The notes under the pieces were generated by a model, which did no database searches, was not told where the DNA came from, and saw only the letters and a list, made by a program, of their open reading frames with translations. From NCBI GenBank assembly GCA_964651825.1, contig CAZYWK010000003.1, positions 1-64,000 of the forward strand: DNA of 64,000 bases. The letters run 5' to 3'. How positions within the stretch are numbered: the first letter of the stretch is position 1; each line of letters begins with the position of its first letter. The translations under genes and the position numbers were made by a program. Below, in pieces: positions 35,919-45,108 of this stretch. This stretch comes from Sva-07 sp964651825 (lineage in GTDB: Bacteria; Actinomycetota; Acidimicrobiia; Acidimicrobiales; Ilumatobacteraceae).

Positions 35919-36335
35919 GTGTTTGTCGGGGTACACGAGCGACAGCTCGACGAGCGAGGGCGCGTGGCGCTGCCTTCGCCGTTCCGTGCCCAACTCGGCG
36001 AGCACTGCTACCTCTTCTTCGGCGACGACGGCTGTGTCACGGTGCGCAGCGAGGAGTCGTTCGAGACTCAGGCCGCCGAACTGATCGAGCAGGTCAAGCG
36101 GGGCGAGGCGTCGCGCGACCGCAAGCGTGCGTTCTCGTCGTCGACCGTGCTCGCGGCGATCGACAAGCAGGGCCGGATCACGCTCGACGCGCGGCTGCGC
36201 GAGCATGCGGCGATCGAGCAGCAGGCCGCGGTGATGGTGCTCGGCAACCTCGACCAGATCGAGATCTGGAACCCGGACGCGTACCGCCAGAGCGAAGCGA
36301 CCGGCCAGGCCGAGATCGTCGGGGGCGTCCGATGA
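35919..36335 (+). CDS. mraZ: MraZ transcription regulator
   Basis: 138 aa from GTG. Two SpoVT/AbrB-like MraZ repeats: N-terminal VGVHERQLDERGRVALPSPF, and the second IDKQGRITLDARLREHAAI, with VLGNLDQIEIWNPDAY. Binds TGGG repeats upstream and controls the dcw cluster. GTG with a GAGGA 8 nt ahead; coupled to rsmH by ATGA overlap. Confidence 0.93.
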   Translation: MFVGVHERQLDERGRVALPSPFRAQLGEHCYLFFGDDGCVTVRSEESFETQAAELIEQVKRGEASRDRKRAFSSSTVLAAIDKQGRITLDARLREHAAIEQQAAVMVLGNLDQIEIWNPDAYRQSEATGQAEIVGGVR

Positions 36336-37321
36336 GCCCCCTGGACGGAGACGGAACGCCGGCCCCGGCGGGGTTCGAGCACCGACCCGTGATGGTCGAC
36401 GAGATCACCGAGCTGTTCGCCGCCGTTCCGCAGGGCACGGTGGTCGACGCCACCCTCGGTGGGGGAGGGCACAGCGCATCGTTGCTCCGTCACCACGACC
36501 AGATCGACGTGCTCGGCATCGACCAGGATCCCGAGGCACTCGCGGCCGCGACCCACACGCTCGCGGAGTTCGGCCCCCGGGTTCGCACCAGCCGTCGACG
36601 GTTCGACCAGATCGACGAGGCGCTCGACGAGCACGGGATCGACGCGATCAGCGGGGCGCTGTTCGACCTCGGCGTGTCGTCGCCGCAGCTCGACCATGCC
36701 GACCGAGGGTTCTCGTACCGGCACGACGGCCCGCTCGACATGCGCATGGACACCGACCAGCCGTGGTCGGCGGCCGACGTCGTCAACGGCTACGACGAGC
36801 GCGCGCTCGCCGGTGTGATCCGTCGATACGGCGACGAGCGGTTCGCCTCGCGCATCGCCAAGGCGATCGTGGCGGCCCGCCCGCTGCAGTCGACGACCGA
36901 GCTCGCCGAAGTGGTGACCACGGCGATCCCGGCGGCCGCCCGCCGCCGTGGAGGCCATCCCGCCAAGCGGACGTTCCAGGCCATCCGCATCGAGGTGAAC
37001 GGCGAGCTCGACGTGCTGCCGGCCGCCCTCGACCAGGCACTGGAGGCGACGATGACCGGTGGACGGATCGCGGTGCTCGCCTACCACTCCGGCGAGGACC
37101 GCATCGTCAAGGAGCGCTTCGCGCTCGCGGCGGGTGCGTGCGAGTGCCCGCCCGAGCTGCCGTGCGTGTGCGGCGCGGTCCAGACGGTCCGCCTCGTCCG
37201 CGGCGTCCCGAAGCGCCCGAGCGCATCCGAGCGCGAGACGAACCGCCGCGCGGCATCGGCGCGGCTGCGCGTGGTGGAAAAGATCGACCCGATCGCCAAC
37301 GCCGACCGGACGGATCGCTGA
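36332..37321 (+). CDS. rsmH: 16S rRNA m4C1402 methyltransferase
   Basis: 329 aa. HRPVMVDEITELF, SAM motif VDATLGGGGHSASLL, FDLGVSSPQLDHADRGFSY, DMRMDTDQPWSAADVVN, and YGDERFASRIAKAI. Methylates C1402 in the ribosomal P site. The C terminus contains CECPPELPCVCG. Stop overlaps ftsL start by 1 nt (TGATG). Confidence 0.96.
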   Translation: MSPLDGDGTPAPAGFEHRPVMVDEITELFAAVPQGTVVDATLGGGGHSASLLRHHDQIDVLGIDQDPEALAAATHTLAEFGPRVRTSRRRFDQIDEALDEHGIDAISGALFDLGVSSPQLDHADRGFSYRHDGPLDMRMDTDQPWSAADVVNGYDERALAGVIRRYGDERFASRIAKAIVAARPLQSTTELAEVVTTAIPAAARRRGGHPAKRTFQAIRIEVNGELDVLPAALDQALEATMTGGRIAVLAYHSGEDRIVKERFALAAGACECPPELPCVCGAVQTVRLVRGVPKRPSASERETNRRAASARLRVVEKIDPIANADRTDR

Positions 37322-37920
37322 TGGCCGCTCCACTCCGTCGTGAGCAGCCACCGGCCCGGATCGCACCGGCGCGCTCCAATCCAGCGCGCACCACGTCGCG
37401 TTCGAACGTGTCGACGCGCACACGTGCACCGCGACAGCAGACGGTTGCCAAACCGGCGCTGGTCGTGGTGCCGCGGCGCCGTCGCTGGCCCGCGGTCATC
37501 GCGGGCCTGGCGTGGACCACGCTGTGCGTGGGGCTGCTCGGAGCGGCGGTCTTCCACACACAGCTTGCCGAACGCCAGTTGCGCATCGATCGCCTCGACC
37601 GTGCCGTCGACCAGCAGCGCGAGTTGTTCGACGAGCTCCGCTACGAGCGCGCCGAGCTCCGGTCGCCCGTCCGCCTCGCCGAGGCGGCCGGCGCCATGGG
37701 GATGGTGCGCGGCGATTCCAGCGACTTCGTGCGGGTCACACCCGAAGCCGTCGCGCGCCAGCTGGCGGCCGCCGGCAGCCTCGCCGACGCGACATCGCGG
37801 GTGATCATCGACACCGACCCGCTGCAGCAGTTCCGCGATGTCAAGGCGGTCACGGCCGGCGAACCGACCGATGACACCGGTGCGGAACCAGCACCCGAGT
37901 CGCCGGAGACACAGCCATGA
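37321..37920 (+). CDS. ftsL: FtsL-like divisome protein
   Basis: 199 aa bitopic protein. A basic Pro/Arg-rich cytoplasmic tail (~55 residues), one TM (about 57-80), then a short coiled coil RLDRAVDQQRELFDELRYE and the SepF/FtsL-type LRSPVRLAEAAGAMGMV, followed by a disordered acidic end. Position between rsmH and ftsI supports FtsL, although sequence similarity in this family is always weak. Its stop overlaps ftsI by ATGA. Confidence 0.8.
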   Translation: MAAPLRREQPPARIAPARSNPARTTSRSNVSTRTRAPRQQTVAKPALVVVPRRRRWPAVIAGLAWTTLCVGLLGAAVFHTQLAERQLRIDRLDRAVDQQRELFDELRYERAELRSPVRLAEAAGAMGMVRGDSSDFVRVTPEAVARQLAAAGSLADATSRVIIDTDPLQQFRDVKAVTAGEPTDDTGAEPAPESPETQP

Positions 37921-39857
37921 CCGACCGCGTCGCCGCGCACCGGACCCACGGCACCTCGACATCGCGATCCGCCCCGGCCAAGCGTCGGGCCCCGGCCAAG
38001 CGCGCGGCTCCGGCCAAGCGCACCGCCGCGCCGAAGCGCGCCCCTGTGCCGACGCACAGCCATCGCAAGCACCCGCCGCAACGACGTGCGCGGGTGACCG
38101 CGCCGCCACCGAGGAAGCGGTCGCCACGCCGGCCCGGATCACCCCGGTTCCGCCTGATCGTCGCGCTCGTCGTGGTCGTCGTCCTGCTGCTCGTGATCGT
38201 GGCTCGCGTCGCTGCCTTGCAGACGACCGAGGCCGAGGCCTACCGTCAGCAGGGCGCTGCACAGTGGACCCGCACCTGGGCGATTCCTGCCCAGCGCGGC
38301 ACGATCTTCGACCGCAACGGCAACGAGCTGTCGATCTCGGTCCCGGCGGCGACCATCTCGATCAACCCGAAGCTGATCGACAACGGTCCTGCCACGATCC
38401 AGCTCCTCGACGATCTGCTCGATCTCTCCGACGAGAAGGTCAACGACCTCCTCGGCGAAGTAGCGAGCAAGCAGCGCGGGTTCGTCTACGTCGCCCGCCA
38501 GGTCGACGCCGCACTCGGCGATCAGATCGCCAGCCTCCGCCTCCCCGGCGTGAACGTCGACAGGGAGGACCGGCGGGAGATGCCGGGCGGCGAGACCGGC
38601 CGGAGCGTCATCGGCAAGACGAACATCGACGGTGCCGGCATCGCCGGCCTCGAGCTGCAGTACGACGAGCTCCTGACCGGAACGGGGGGCAAGATGTCGC
38701 GCGAGGTGGCCCCGGGGAACCGATCGATCCCCGGTAGCGAGACCGTCACGGAGACGCCGATCCCGGGCGACGACCTCGTGCTCACCCTCGACCGCTCGAT
38801 CCAGTTCTCGACGGAACAGGTGCTGCTCGAGAAGGTGACCGAGATCGGCGCTCGCGGCGCGACGGCGATCGTGATGGATACCGACACCGGTGAGATCTAC
38901 GCGATGGCATCGGTGCGGATGAACGACGAGACCGGCCAGTACGAGGTCACGTCCGGCAACTACGCCGCGGTCGACGCCTACGAACCGGGATCGGTGGCCA
39001 AGGTCATCACGGTGTCGAGTGCGTTGAGCGAGGGCCTCGTCACGCCCGACACGTCGTTCGAGGTGCCGTGGCGCAAGCAGTACTACGACGATTTGCTGAC
39101 CGACGCCGAGCAGCACCCTGACGAGTGGCTGTCGGTCTCGCAGATCCTCATCAAGTCGTCGAACATCGGGACGATCACGGTGCAAGAGACGATGGGTCGC
39201 TGGAAGCATCGCGACTACATGGCGGCCTTCGGGCTGGGCGAGAAGACCGCCCTCGACTTCCCCGGTGAATCGTCGGGGATCCTCAAGGAGGCCGACGACC
39301 TGTGGGGCAGCGAGCGCGTCACGGTCGCGTACGGGCAAGGCGTGGCAAGTACGTCCCTGCAGCTCGTGACGGCGGTCAACACGATCGCCAACGGTGGCGT
39401 GTATGTGGCCCCGAAGCTGGTCAGCGCCGTGGTCGGGCCCGACGGCACGATGACCGACACCCCGCCGTCGGAGTCGCGCGTCGTCGTGTCGTCGGCAGCG
39501 GCCGCACAGACGACCGAGATGATGCGCCAGGTCGTCTGTCAGGGCACCGCCACCCGGGCCCAGGTCGAGGGCCTCTCCATCGCCGGCAAGACCGGCACGG
39601 CCTTCAAGGCGGCCGACAACGGCACGTACTACAACGAGAACGGTGAGCGCATCTACTACGCGAGCTTCGTCGGCTTCTTCCCGGCCGACGATCCGCAGGT
39701 GACCGTGCTCGTGTCGGTCGACGAGCCGCCGGCCGGCACGTTCGACCGCTTCGGTGGAACCGCCGCCGCGCCCGTGTTCGCCGAGTTGGCCCCCACGCTG
39801 ATCCACGAGCTCGGCATCGTGCCCAACGAGGGCGCCCCGACCTGTGCGCCCGAATGA
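37917..39857 (+). CDS. ftsI: Septal peptidoglycan transpeptidase (PBP3)
   Basis: 646 aa. Basic Ala/Pro/Lys tail (1-75) with a four-fold six-residue repeat, TM ~78-102, dimerisation domain, then a transpeptidase with SVAK (Ser359-Lys362), SSN (414-416) and KTGT (558-561). Class B PBP that cross-links septal wall with FtsW. No PASTA domains. Normal catalytic set. Confidence 0.95.
   Translation: MTDRVAAHRTHGTSTSRSAPAKRRAPAKRAAPAKRTAAPKRAPVPTHSHRKHPPQRRARVTAPPPRKRSPRRPGSPRFRLIVALVVVVVLLLVIVARVAALQTTEAEAYRQQGAAQWTRTWAIPAQRGTIFDRNGNELSISVPAATISINPKLIDNGPATIQLLDDLLDLSDEKVNDLLGEVASKQRGFVYVARQVDAALGDQIASLRLPGVNVDREDRREMPGGETGRSVIGKTNIDGAGIAGLELQYDELLTGTGGKMSREVAPGNRSIPGSETVTETPIPGDDLVLTLDRSIQFSTEQVLLEKVTEIGARGATAIVMDTDTGEIYAMASVRMNDETGQYEVTSGNYAAVDAYEPGSVAKVITVSSALSEGLVTPDTSFEVPWRKQYYDDLLTDAEQHPDEWLSVSQILIKSSNIGTITVQETMGRWKHRDYMAAFGLGEKTALDFPGESSGILKEADDLWGSERVTVAYGQGVASTSLQLVTAVNTIANGGVYVAPKLVSAVVGPDGTMTDTPPSESRVVVSSAAAAQTTEMMRQVVCQGTATRAQVEGLSIAGKTGTAFKAADNGTYYNENGERIYYASFVGFFPADDPQVTVLVSVDEPPAGTFDRFGGTAAAPVFAELAPTLIHELGIVPNEGAPTCAPE
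37971..38042 (+). repeat. Four tandem 18-bp repeats in ftsI
   Basis: Units start at 37971, 37989, 38007 and 38025 around GCCCCGGCCAAG and encode APAKRR, APAKRA, APAKRT, AAPKRA (residues 19-42). A basic cytoplasmic linker that may bind DNA or anionic lipid; slippage-prone. Confidence 0.85.
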
Positions 39858-39876
39858 GCGAGGACGTGAGCGAGCG

Positions 39877-41349
39877 ATGATCTCTCTCGGCGCACTTCGA
39901 GACGAGCTCCAACTGCGGGCGCCGGCCCTCGCCGTCCGCATCGTCGCCGCCACGGACGCCATGACGATCGCCGTGACGATCGACGCGGTGACGCACGACT
40001 CGCGTGAGGTGTCCCCCGGCGCGTTGTTCGCGTGCCTGCGCGGCGGAGTCTTCGACGGACACGACTATGCCGCTGGTGCGGTGGCCGCCGGCGCCGTCGC
40101 TCTGCTGGTCGACCACGAGCTCGACACCGCCGGAGCGGTCCCCCAGATCGTCGTCGACGACACGCGGAGCGCGATCGGCCCGATCGCGGCCGCCGTGTAC
40201 GGGTCTCCGAGCCGGGCGTTGACGACCGTCGGCATCACGGGCACCAACGGCAAGACGACGACGGCACACCTCCTCGCCGCGATCTTCGACGAGCAGGGCT
40301 GGTCGACCGGGATCATCGGGACGCTGCACGGGACGCGCACGACCCCCGAAGCACCGGAGCTCCAATCCACCCTCGCGTCGTTCCGCGACTCCGGGCGGGC
40401 GGCGGCGGTGATGGAAGTGTCGTCGCACGCGTTGGCCCTTCACCGCGTCGACGGCACCGAGTTCGACGCCGCGGTGTTCACCAACCTCGGCCGCGACCAC
40501 CTCGACCTGCACGGCTCGACCGAGGAGTACTTCCGGGCCAAGGCGCGGTTGTTCGATCCGGCGTTCACGCCGCTGGCCGTGGTGAACGTCGACGACACGT
40601 ACGGCCGCCTGCTCGCCGACACCCTCGATGACAACGCCGATCTGCGCGTCGTGCGCGTGTCGGTCGGCGACATCGAGGACCTGCAGGTCGACGGCACCGC
40701 GCACTCGTACCGGTGGCGCGGGCGACAGGTGACGGTGCCGATCGGTGGACGGTTCAACGTGGCGAACTCGCTCGCCGCCCTCGTCGTCGCCGTCGAGGTC
40801 GGTGTGGACGTCGATGTGGCGGTCGTGGGGCTGTCGAACGTCGAGCCCATCCCGGGCCGCTTCGAAGCCGTCCCGGCGGCAACCGAACGGGACCTGACCG
40901 TGATCGTCGATTACGCCCACACCCCCGACGGGCTGGCCGAGGTACTCGCCTCGGCGCGCACGGTCGCCGCGCCCGGCGCTGCAGTGACGGTCGTGTTCGG
41001 CGCCGGTGGCGAGCGAGACCGCGACAAGCGGCCGGAGATGGGCGCCGTCGCCGCCCGGCTCGCGGATCGTGTGGTCGTGACGTCGGACAATCCGCGCGGT
41101 GAGGACCCGAAGGCGATCATCGGTGACATCCTCAGCGGCATGGACGACAACTCCGGCCCGTCGGCCACCGAGATCGTGATCGAGGTCGACCGTCGAACGG
41201 CGATCGCCCGCGCGCTCGAGGTCACCGTGCAAGGTGACGTGCTCGTGATCGCCGGCAAGGGGCACGAGCACACGCAGGATCTCGGCGACCGGGTCGTCGA
41301 CTTCGACGACCGCGTCGTGGTGACCGAGCTGCTGGGAGCCGGCGCGTGA
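39877..41349 (+). CDS. murE: UDP-MurNAc-L-Ala-D-Glu:meso-diaminopimelate ligase
   Basis: 490 aa. Mur ligase: THDSREVSPGALFACLRGG, P-loop GITGTNGKTTTAHLL, MEVSSHALALHRV, FTNLGRDHLDLHGS, DYAHTPDGL, and the DNPR motif (TSDNPRGEDP) that selects meso-DAP, as expected for this phylum. ATG 39877 chosen; upstream in-frame codons lie inside ftsI. Directly overlaps mraY (GTGA): the usual murF between them is missing. Confidence 0.95.
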   Translation: MISLGALRDELQLRAPALAVRIVAATDAMTIAVTIDAVTHDSREVSPGALFACLRGGVFDGHDYAAGAVAAGAVALLVDHELDTAGAVPQIVVDDTRSAIGPIAAAVYGSPSRALTTVGITGTNGKTTTAHLLAAIFDEQGWSTGIIGTLHGTRTTPEAPELQSTLASFRDSGRAAAVMEVSSHALALHRVDGTEFDAAVFTNLGRDHLDLHGSTEEYFRAKARLFDPAFTPLAVVNVDDTYGRLLADTLDDNADLRVVRVSVGDIEDLQVDGTAHSYRWRGRQVTVPIGGRFNVANSLAALVVAVEVGVDVDVAVVGLSNVEPIPGRFEAVPAATERDLTVIVDYAHTPDGLAEVLASARTVAAPGAAVTVVFGAGGERDRDKRPEMGAVAARLADRVVVTSDNPRGEDPKAIIGDILSGMDDNSGPSATEIVIEVDRRTAIARALEVTVQGDVLVIAGKGHEHTQDLGDRVVDFDDRVVVTELLGAGA

Positions 41350-42398
41350 TCGCCATCATGCTCTCCGGTGCGACGGCGATGCTCGTGTCGCTGTTCGGCA
41401 CCCGCTGGCTGATCACGTTCTTCCGCACGAGGGGACAGGGCCAGCCGATCCTCGGCAAGGAAGATCACGGCCCCGACCATCACATGGTCAAGCAGGGCAC
41501 GCCGACGATGGGTGGCCTGGCGATCGTGATCGCCGCGCTGGTCGGGTGGCTCGTCGCGCACATCCGCCCGGGCCTTGCGTTCTCCGACCAGACGATGATC
41601 GTCTGGGTCGGCGTGCTGTTCATGGCCGCGATGGGGTTCCTCGACGACTTCATCAAGGTCCGCAAGCGGCACAACCGGGGCATCTTCTGGAAGCAGAAGA
41701 ACTACCTCACGATGCTCGCCAGCTTCGGGTTCGCCTGGTGGCTCGTCGTCGGGACCGGCATCTCCGAGACGATCTCGGTCACGCGGGCCGATGTCGGCTT
41801 CGAGGTGCCCACCGCGGTCTGGATCCTCTGGGCCGGGATGATCATCTGGGCCACGACCAACGCGGTCAACGTCACCGACGGCCTCGACGGCCTCGCCGCC
41901 GGCTCGGCGCTGATGGGCTTCGGCGCCTTCACGATCATCGCCTACTGGTCGTTCCGCAACCCCGAGATCTACGGCGCGATCGTCAACCCGCTCGACATGG
42001 GCGTGTTCTCGGCGGCGTTCGCGGGGGGTTGCCTCGGATTCCTCTGGTGGAACGCGGCGCCGGCGCGGATCTTCATGGGCGACGTCGGCGCGTTGGCGTT
42101 GGGCGCCGCGCTGGCGTTCTGCGCGCTGACGCTCCAGACCAGCCTCCTGCTCGTGCTGATCTGTGCCATCAACGTGATCGAGGCCGGTTCCGTCGCCATC
42201 CAGATGGGGGTGTTCAAGGCGTCGGGCCGCAAGCGGCGGCTGTTCCGGATGTCGCCGATCCACCACCACTTCGAGCTGATCGGATGGCCGGAGACGACCG
42301 TCATCATCCGCTTCTGGCTGATCTCGGCGATCTGTGTGGCCGTGGCGCTCGGCATCTTCATCGCCGACTTCACCAACGTGGCGGGCGGGCTGCCGTGA
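41346..42398 (+). CDS. mraY: Phospho-MurNAc-pentapeptide translocase
   Basis: 350 aa, about ten TM. KEDHGPDHHMVKQGTPTMGG near the N terminus, FLDDFIKV (Asp pair), NAVNVTDGLDGLAAGSA, and HHHFELIGWPE at the C-terminal end are the MraY signatures. Transfers phospho-MurNAc-pentapeptide to undecaprenyl phosphate, giving lipid I. GTG starts inside the murE stop. Confidence 0.96.
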   Translation: MIAIMLSGATAMLVSLFGTRWLITFFRTRGQGQPILGKEDHGPDHHMVKQGTPTMGGLAIVIAALVGWLVAHIRPGLAFSDQTMIVWVGVLFMAAMGFLDDFIKVRKRHNRGIFWKQKNYLTMLASFGFAWWLVVGTGISETISVTRADVGFEVPTAVWILWAGMIIWATTNAVNVTDGLDGLAAGSALMGFGAFTIIAYWSFRNPEIYGAIVNPLDMGVFSAAFAGGCLGFLWWNAAPARIFMGDVGALALGAALAFCALTLQTSLLLVLICAINVIEAGSVAIQMGVFKASGRKRRLFRMSPIHHHFELIGWPETTVIIRFWLISAICVAVALGIFIADFTNVAGGLP

Positions 42399-43774
42399 GA
42401 GCGCTCGTGTACGGCCTCGCGGTCGCCGGTGCCTCGACCGTTCGGGCACTGCGCCGGCGCCACGTCGACGTCGTCGCGCTCGACGACGACGTCACCGCGG
42501 AGCGGTCGGCACTCGCTGCGTCGCTCGGCGCCGAGCTGCGGTCCCGGCCCGACGGCGACGAGCTCGACCGGCTCGTCGCGGCCTGCGACCTCGTGTGCCC
42601 GGCTCCCGGTGTACCGGAGACGCACGACGTGGTGGCCGCTGCGCACCGCCACGGTGTCGAGCTCGTCTCCGAGATCGAGCTCGCCTACCGGTGGGAGCAG
42701 CAACGAGCCGGGGGCCCGCGCCCGATGCTGGCGGTCACCGGGACCGACGGCAAGACGACCACGACGTTGCTCACCGTGGAGATGTTGCGCGCGGCCGGCG
42801 TGCGTACCGTCGACGCCGGCAACACCGACACGCCACTCGTCGACGCGATCGAGCTCGACCTCGACGCGTTCGTGGTCGAGTGCACGAGCTTCCGGCTGGC
42901 GTGGACGCCGACGTTCCGGGCCGAAGCGGCGGCCTGGTTGAACCTCGCCCCCGATCATCTCAACTGGCATCGCTCGATGGACACCTACGAACAGGCGAAG
43001 GCCCGCATCTTCGCCAACCAGCAGCCCGGCGACGCCTCGATCGGCTTCGCCACCGATCCGGTGGTGATGCGGCATCTGCGTACCTCGGCCGCTCGAGCGG
43101 TCACGTTCGGGCTCGACACGGGCGACTACCGCGTCGAGCCCCAGGACGGCGCGCCGATGCTCGTGGGGCCACATGGCCCACTGCTGGCGGTGGCCGACAT
43201 GCGTCGCTCGTTGCCCCACGACCTCACGAACGCGCTCGCCGCGGCAGCCCTCGTGCTCGAGTCGGGCCTGGCCGACGTCGATGCCGTACGGACCGCGCTG
43301 ACCACCTTTGTCGGGCCGCCGCACCGCCTCGAGCACCTCGCCGACATCGACGGCGTCTCCTGGTTCAACGACTCCAAGGCCACCACTCCGCACGCCGCGT
43401 CGGCGGCGATCCGCAGCTTCGACCACGTCGTCCTCATCGCCGGTGGCTACGACAAGCACGTCGACCTGTCACCGATGGCCGCCGAGCCCGATCGAGTCGA
43501 TGCGCTGATCGCCATCGGCGACACCGGCCCTGCGCTCGCTCGCATGTTCGCGGCCGTCGAACACGTCGAGGTCGTCGCCGACCTGCCGGCCGCGGTCGGC
43601 CGGGCGGCGCAGATCGCCGAGCCGGGACAGACCGTGCTGCTGTCACCCGGCTGCGCCAGCTTCGACCAGTACCGCGGCTTCGAGGCTCGCGGCGACCACT
43701 TCCGGTCGCTCGTCGACGAACTGCGACCGGCCTCCCACGAACCGTCCCGCCACCAACCAGGAGATCGACGATGA
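42395..43774 (+). CDS. murD: UDP-MurNAc-L-alanine:D-glutamate ligase
   Basis: 459 aa. Rossmann start VYGLAVAGASTVRAL, P-loop AVTGTDGKTTTTLL (Asp where Asn is usual), WLNLAPDHLNWHRSM, NDSKATTPHAASAAI, IAGGYDKHVDLSP, and LSPGCASFDQYRGFEARGDHF. Adds D-Glu. GTGA overlap with mraY, ATGA with ftsW. Confidence 0.94.
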   Translation: MRALVYGLAVAGASTVRALRRRHVDVVALDDDVTAERSALAASLGAELRSRPDGDELDRLVAACDLVCPAPGVPETHDVVAAAHRHGVELVSEIELAYRWEQQRAGGPRPMLAVTGTDGKTTTTLLTVEMLRAAGVRTVDAGNTDTPLVDAIELDLDAFVVECTSFRLAWTPTFRAEAAAWLNLAPDHLNWHRSMDTYEQAKARIFANQQPGDASIGFATDPVVMRHLRTSAARAVTFGLDTGDYRVEPQDGAPMLVGPHGPLLAVADMRRSLPHDLTNALAAAALVLESGLADVDAVRTALTTFVGPPHRLEHLADIDGVSWFNDSKATTPHAASAAIRSFDHVVLIAGGYDKHVDLSPMAAEPDRVDALIAIGDTGPALARMFAAVEHVEVVADLPAAVGRAAQIAEPGQTVLLSPGCASFDQYRGFEARGDHFRSLVDELRPASHEPSRHQPGDRR

Positions 43775-45108
43775 CCGCCCCACTCACCGTCGGCGATCGT
43801 CGCCGCGCGGCACTCCAACGCCTCCACGGCGACGTCGCGGTCGCCGCTCCGGCACGGTCCGCTCCACGGCGCGCCCGGTCAGGTCGCGACGCCGCCCCGG
43901 CTGGAGCCCGGCGCCGGCGGACCACCCCCGCCGAGGCCCGAGCGCGTCTCGACATGGGCCGCCGGCTCGGGATCGGCAGCCAGACGATCACGACGCGGAC
44001 CGCCCCCCTCGGCCCGCCGACGGGCACGTACTATGCGATCGCCGGCGTCGTCACGGTCTTCGTGATGCTCGGCCTCGTCATGGTGCTCTCGGCGTCGGCC
44101 GTCACGGAGGCGAACCTCGGCAACTCGCCGTACCGGGTGTTCGGACGGCAGGCCATGTGGGCTGGCTTCGGTCTCGTCAGCCTCGTCGTCGCGGCCCGGC
44201 TCCCGTACCAGCGGTGGCAACGCCTCATCGTTCCCCTCGGGTTGCTCGGTGTGGTCGCCATGTGCCTGCCGTTCGTTCCCGGGCTGGGCGCCAACATCAA
44301 CGGCGCCAGCTCGTGGATCCGGCTCGGCGGGCTCAGCGTGCAGCCGTCGGAGTTCCTCAAGCTGGCCGTCGTCGTGCTCGCCGCCGACCTGCTCGCCCGC
44401 CGCAACGACGACGTCGTCGAGGCGCGCCGGGCGATCGTGCCGATCTCACTGCTCGCCGGTGTGGGCGCCGGATTGTGTCTCGCCCAGGGCGACCTCGGTT
44501 CAGCGGTCGTGTTGGCGGCAATCGTGCTGTCGGTGGCCTGGATCGCCGGTGTGCCGATCACCCACCTCGCCACCGTCGTCGCCGGCGGCGCCGCGATCGC
44601 CCTGCTGTTCGTCGTGTCGAGCCCCCGCCGGCTCGCCCGCTTCACCGCGTTCACCAACGTGGCCGAGGAGAAGGACCACCTCGCGTACCAGATCTACCAG
44701 GGCTACCTCAGCATCGCCTCCGGTGGGTTGACCGGCTCGGGCATCGGCGGTGGGAAGGGCAAGCTCGGTTACCTGCCGTACGCCCAGAGCGACTTCATCT
44801 TCGCGGTGATCGCCGACGAGCTCGGCTTCGTCGGTACCGCGGCGGTGATCGGTGGATTCATCATGCTCGTCGCCTTCGGCATCCAGACCGCGCTCGCCGC
44901 ACCCGACCGCTTCGGCATGCTGCTCGCCGGTGGGATCGCGACGTGGTTCGGCGTGCAGGCCATCGTCAACCTCGGCGGTGTGGTCGGGCGCCTCCCGGTC
45001 ACCGGGCTCACGTTGCCGTTCTTCTCGGCGGGGGGCAGCTCGCTGTTCGTGAGCATGACGGCGGCGGGCCTGCTGCTGTCGGTCGCCCGGCGCGTCGTGC
45101 GGTCGTGA
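43771..45108 (+). CDS. ftsW: Septal peptidoglycan glycosyltransferase (SEDS)
   Basis: 445 aa. Long basic cytoplasmic N-terminus (~85 residues), ten TM, and SEDS motifs GGLSVQPSEFLKLAVV, QGDLGSAVVLAA, GYLSIASGGLTGSGIG, YAQSDFIFAVIADELGF and LPFFSAGGSSL. Polymerises glycan with FtsI as partner. Coupled to murD and murG. Confidence 0.95.
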   Translation: MTAPLTVGDRRRAALQRLHGDVAVAAPARSAPRRARSGRDAAPAGARRRRTTPAEARARLDMGRRLGIGSQTITTRTAPLGPPTGTYYAIAGVVTVFVMLGLVMVLSASAVTEANLGNSPYRVFGRQAMWAGFGLVSLVVAARLPYQRWQRLIVPLGLLGVVAMCLPFVPGLGANINGASSWIRLGGLSVQPSEFLKLAVVVLAADLLARRNDDVVEARRAIVPISLLAGVGAGLCLAQGDLGSAVVLAAIVLSVAWIAGVPITHLATVVAGGAAIALLFVVSSPRRLARFTAFTNVAEEKDHLAYQIYQGYLSIASGGLTGSGIGGGKGKLGYLPYAQSDFIFAVIADELGFVGTAAVIGGFIMLVAFGIQTALAAPDRFGMLLAGGIATWFGVQAIVNLGGVVGRLPVTGLTLPFFSAGGSSLFVSMTAAGLLLSVARRVVRS

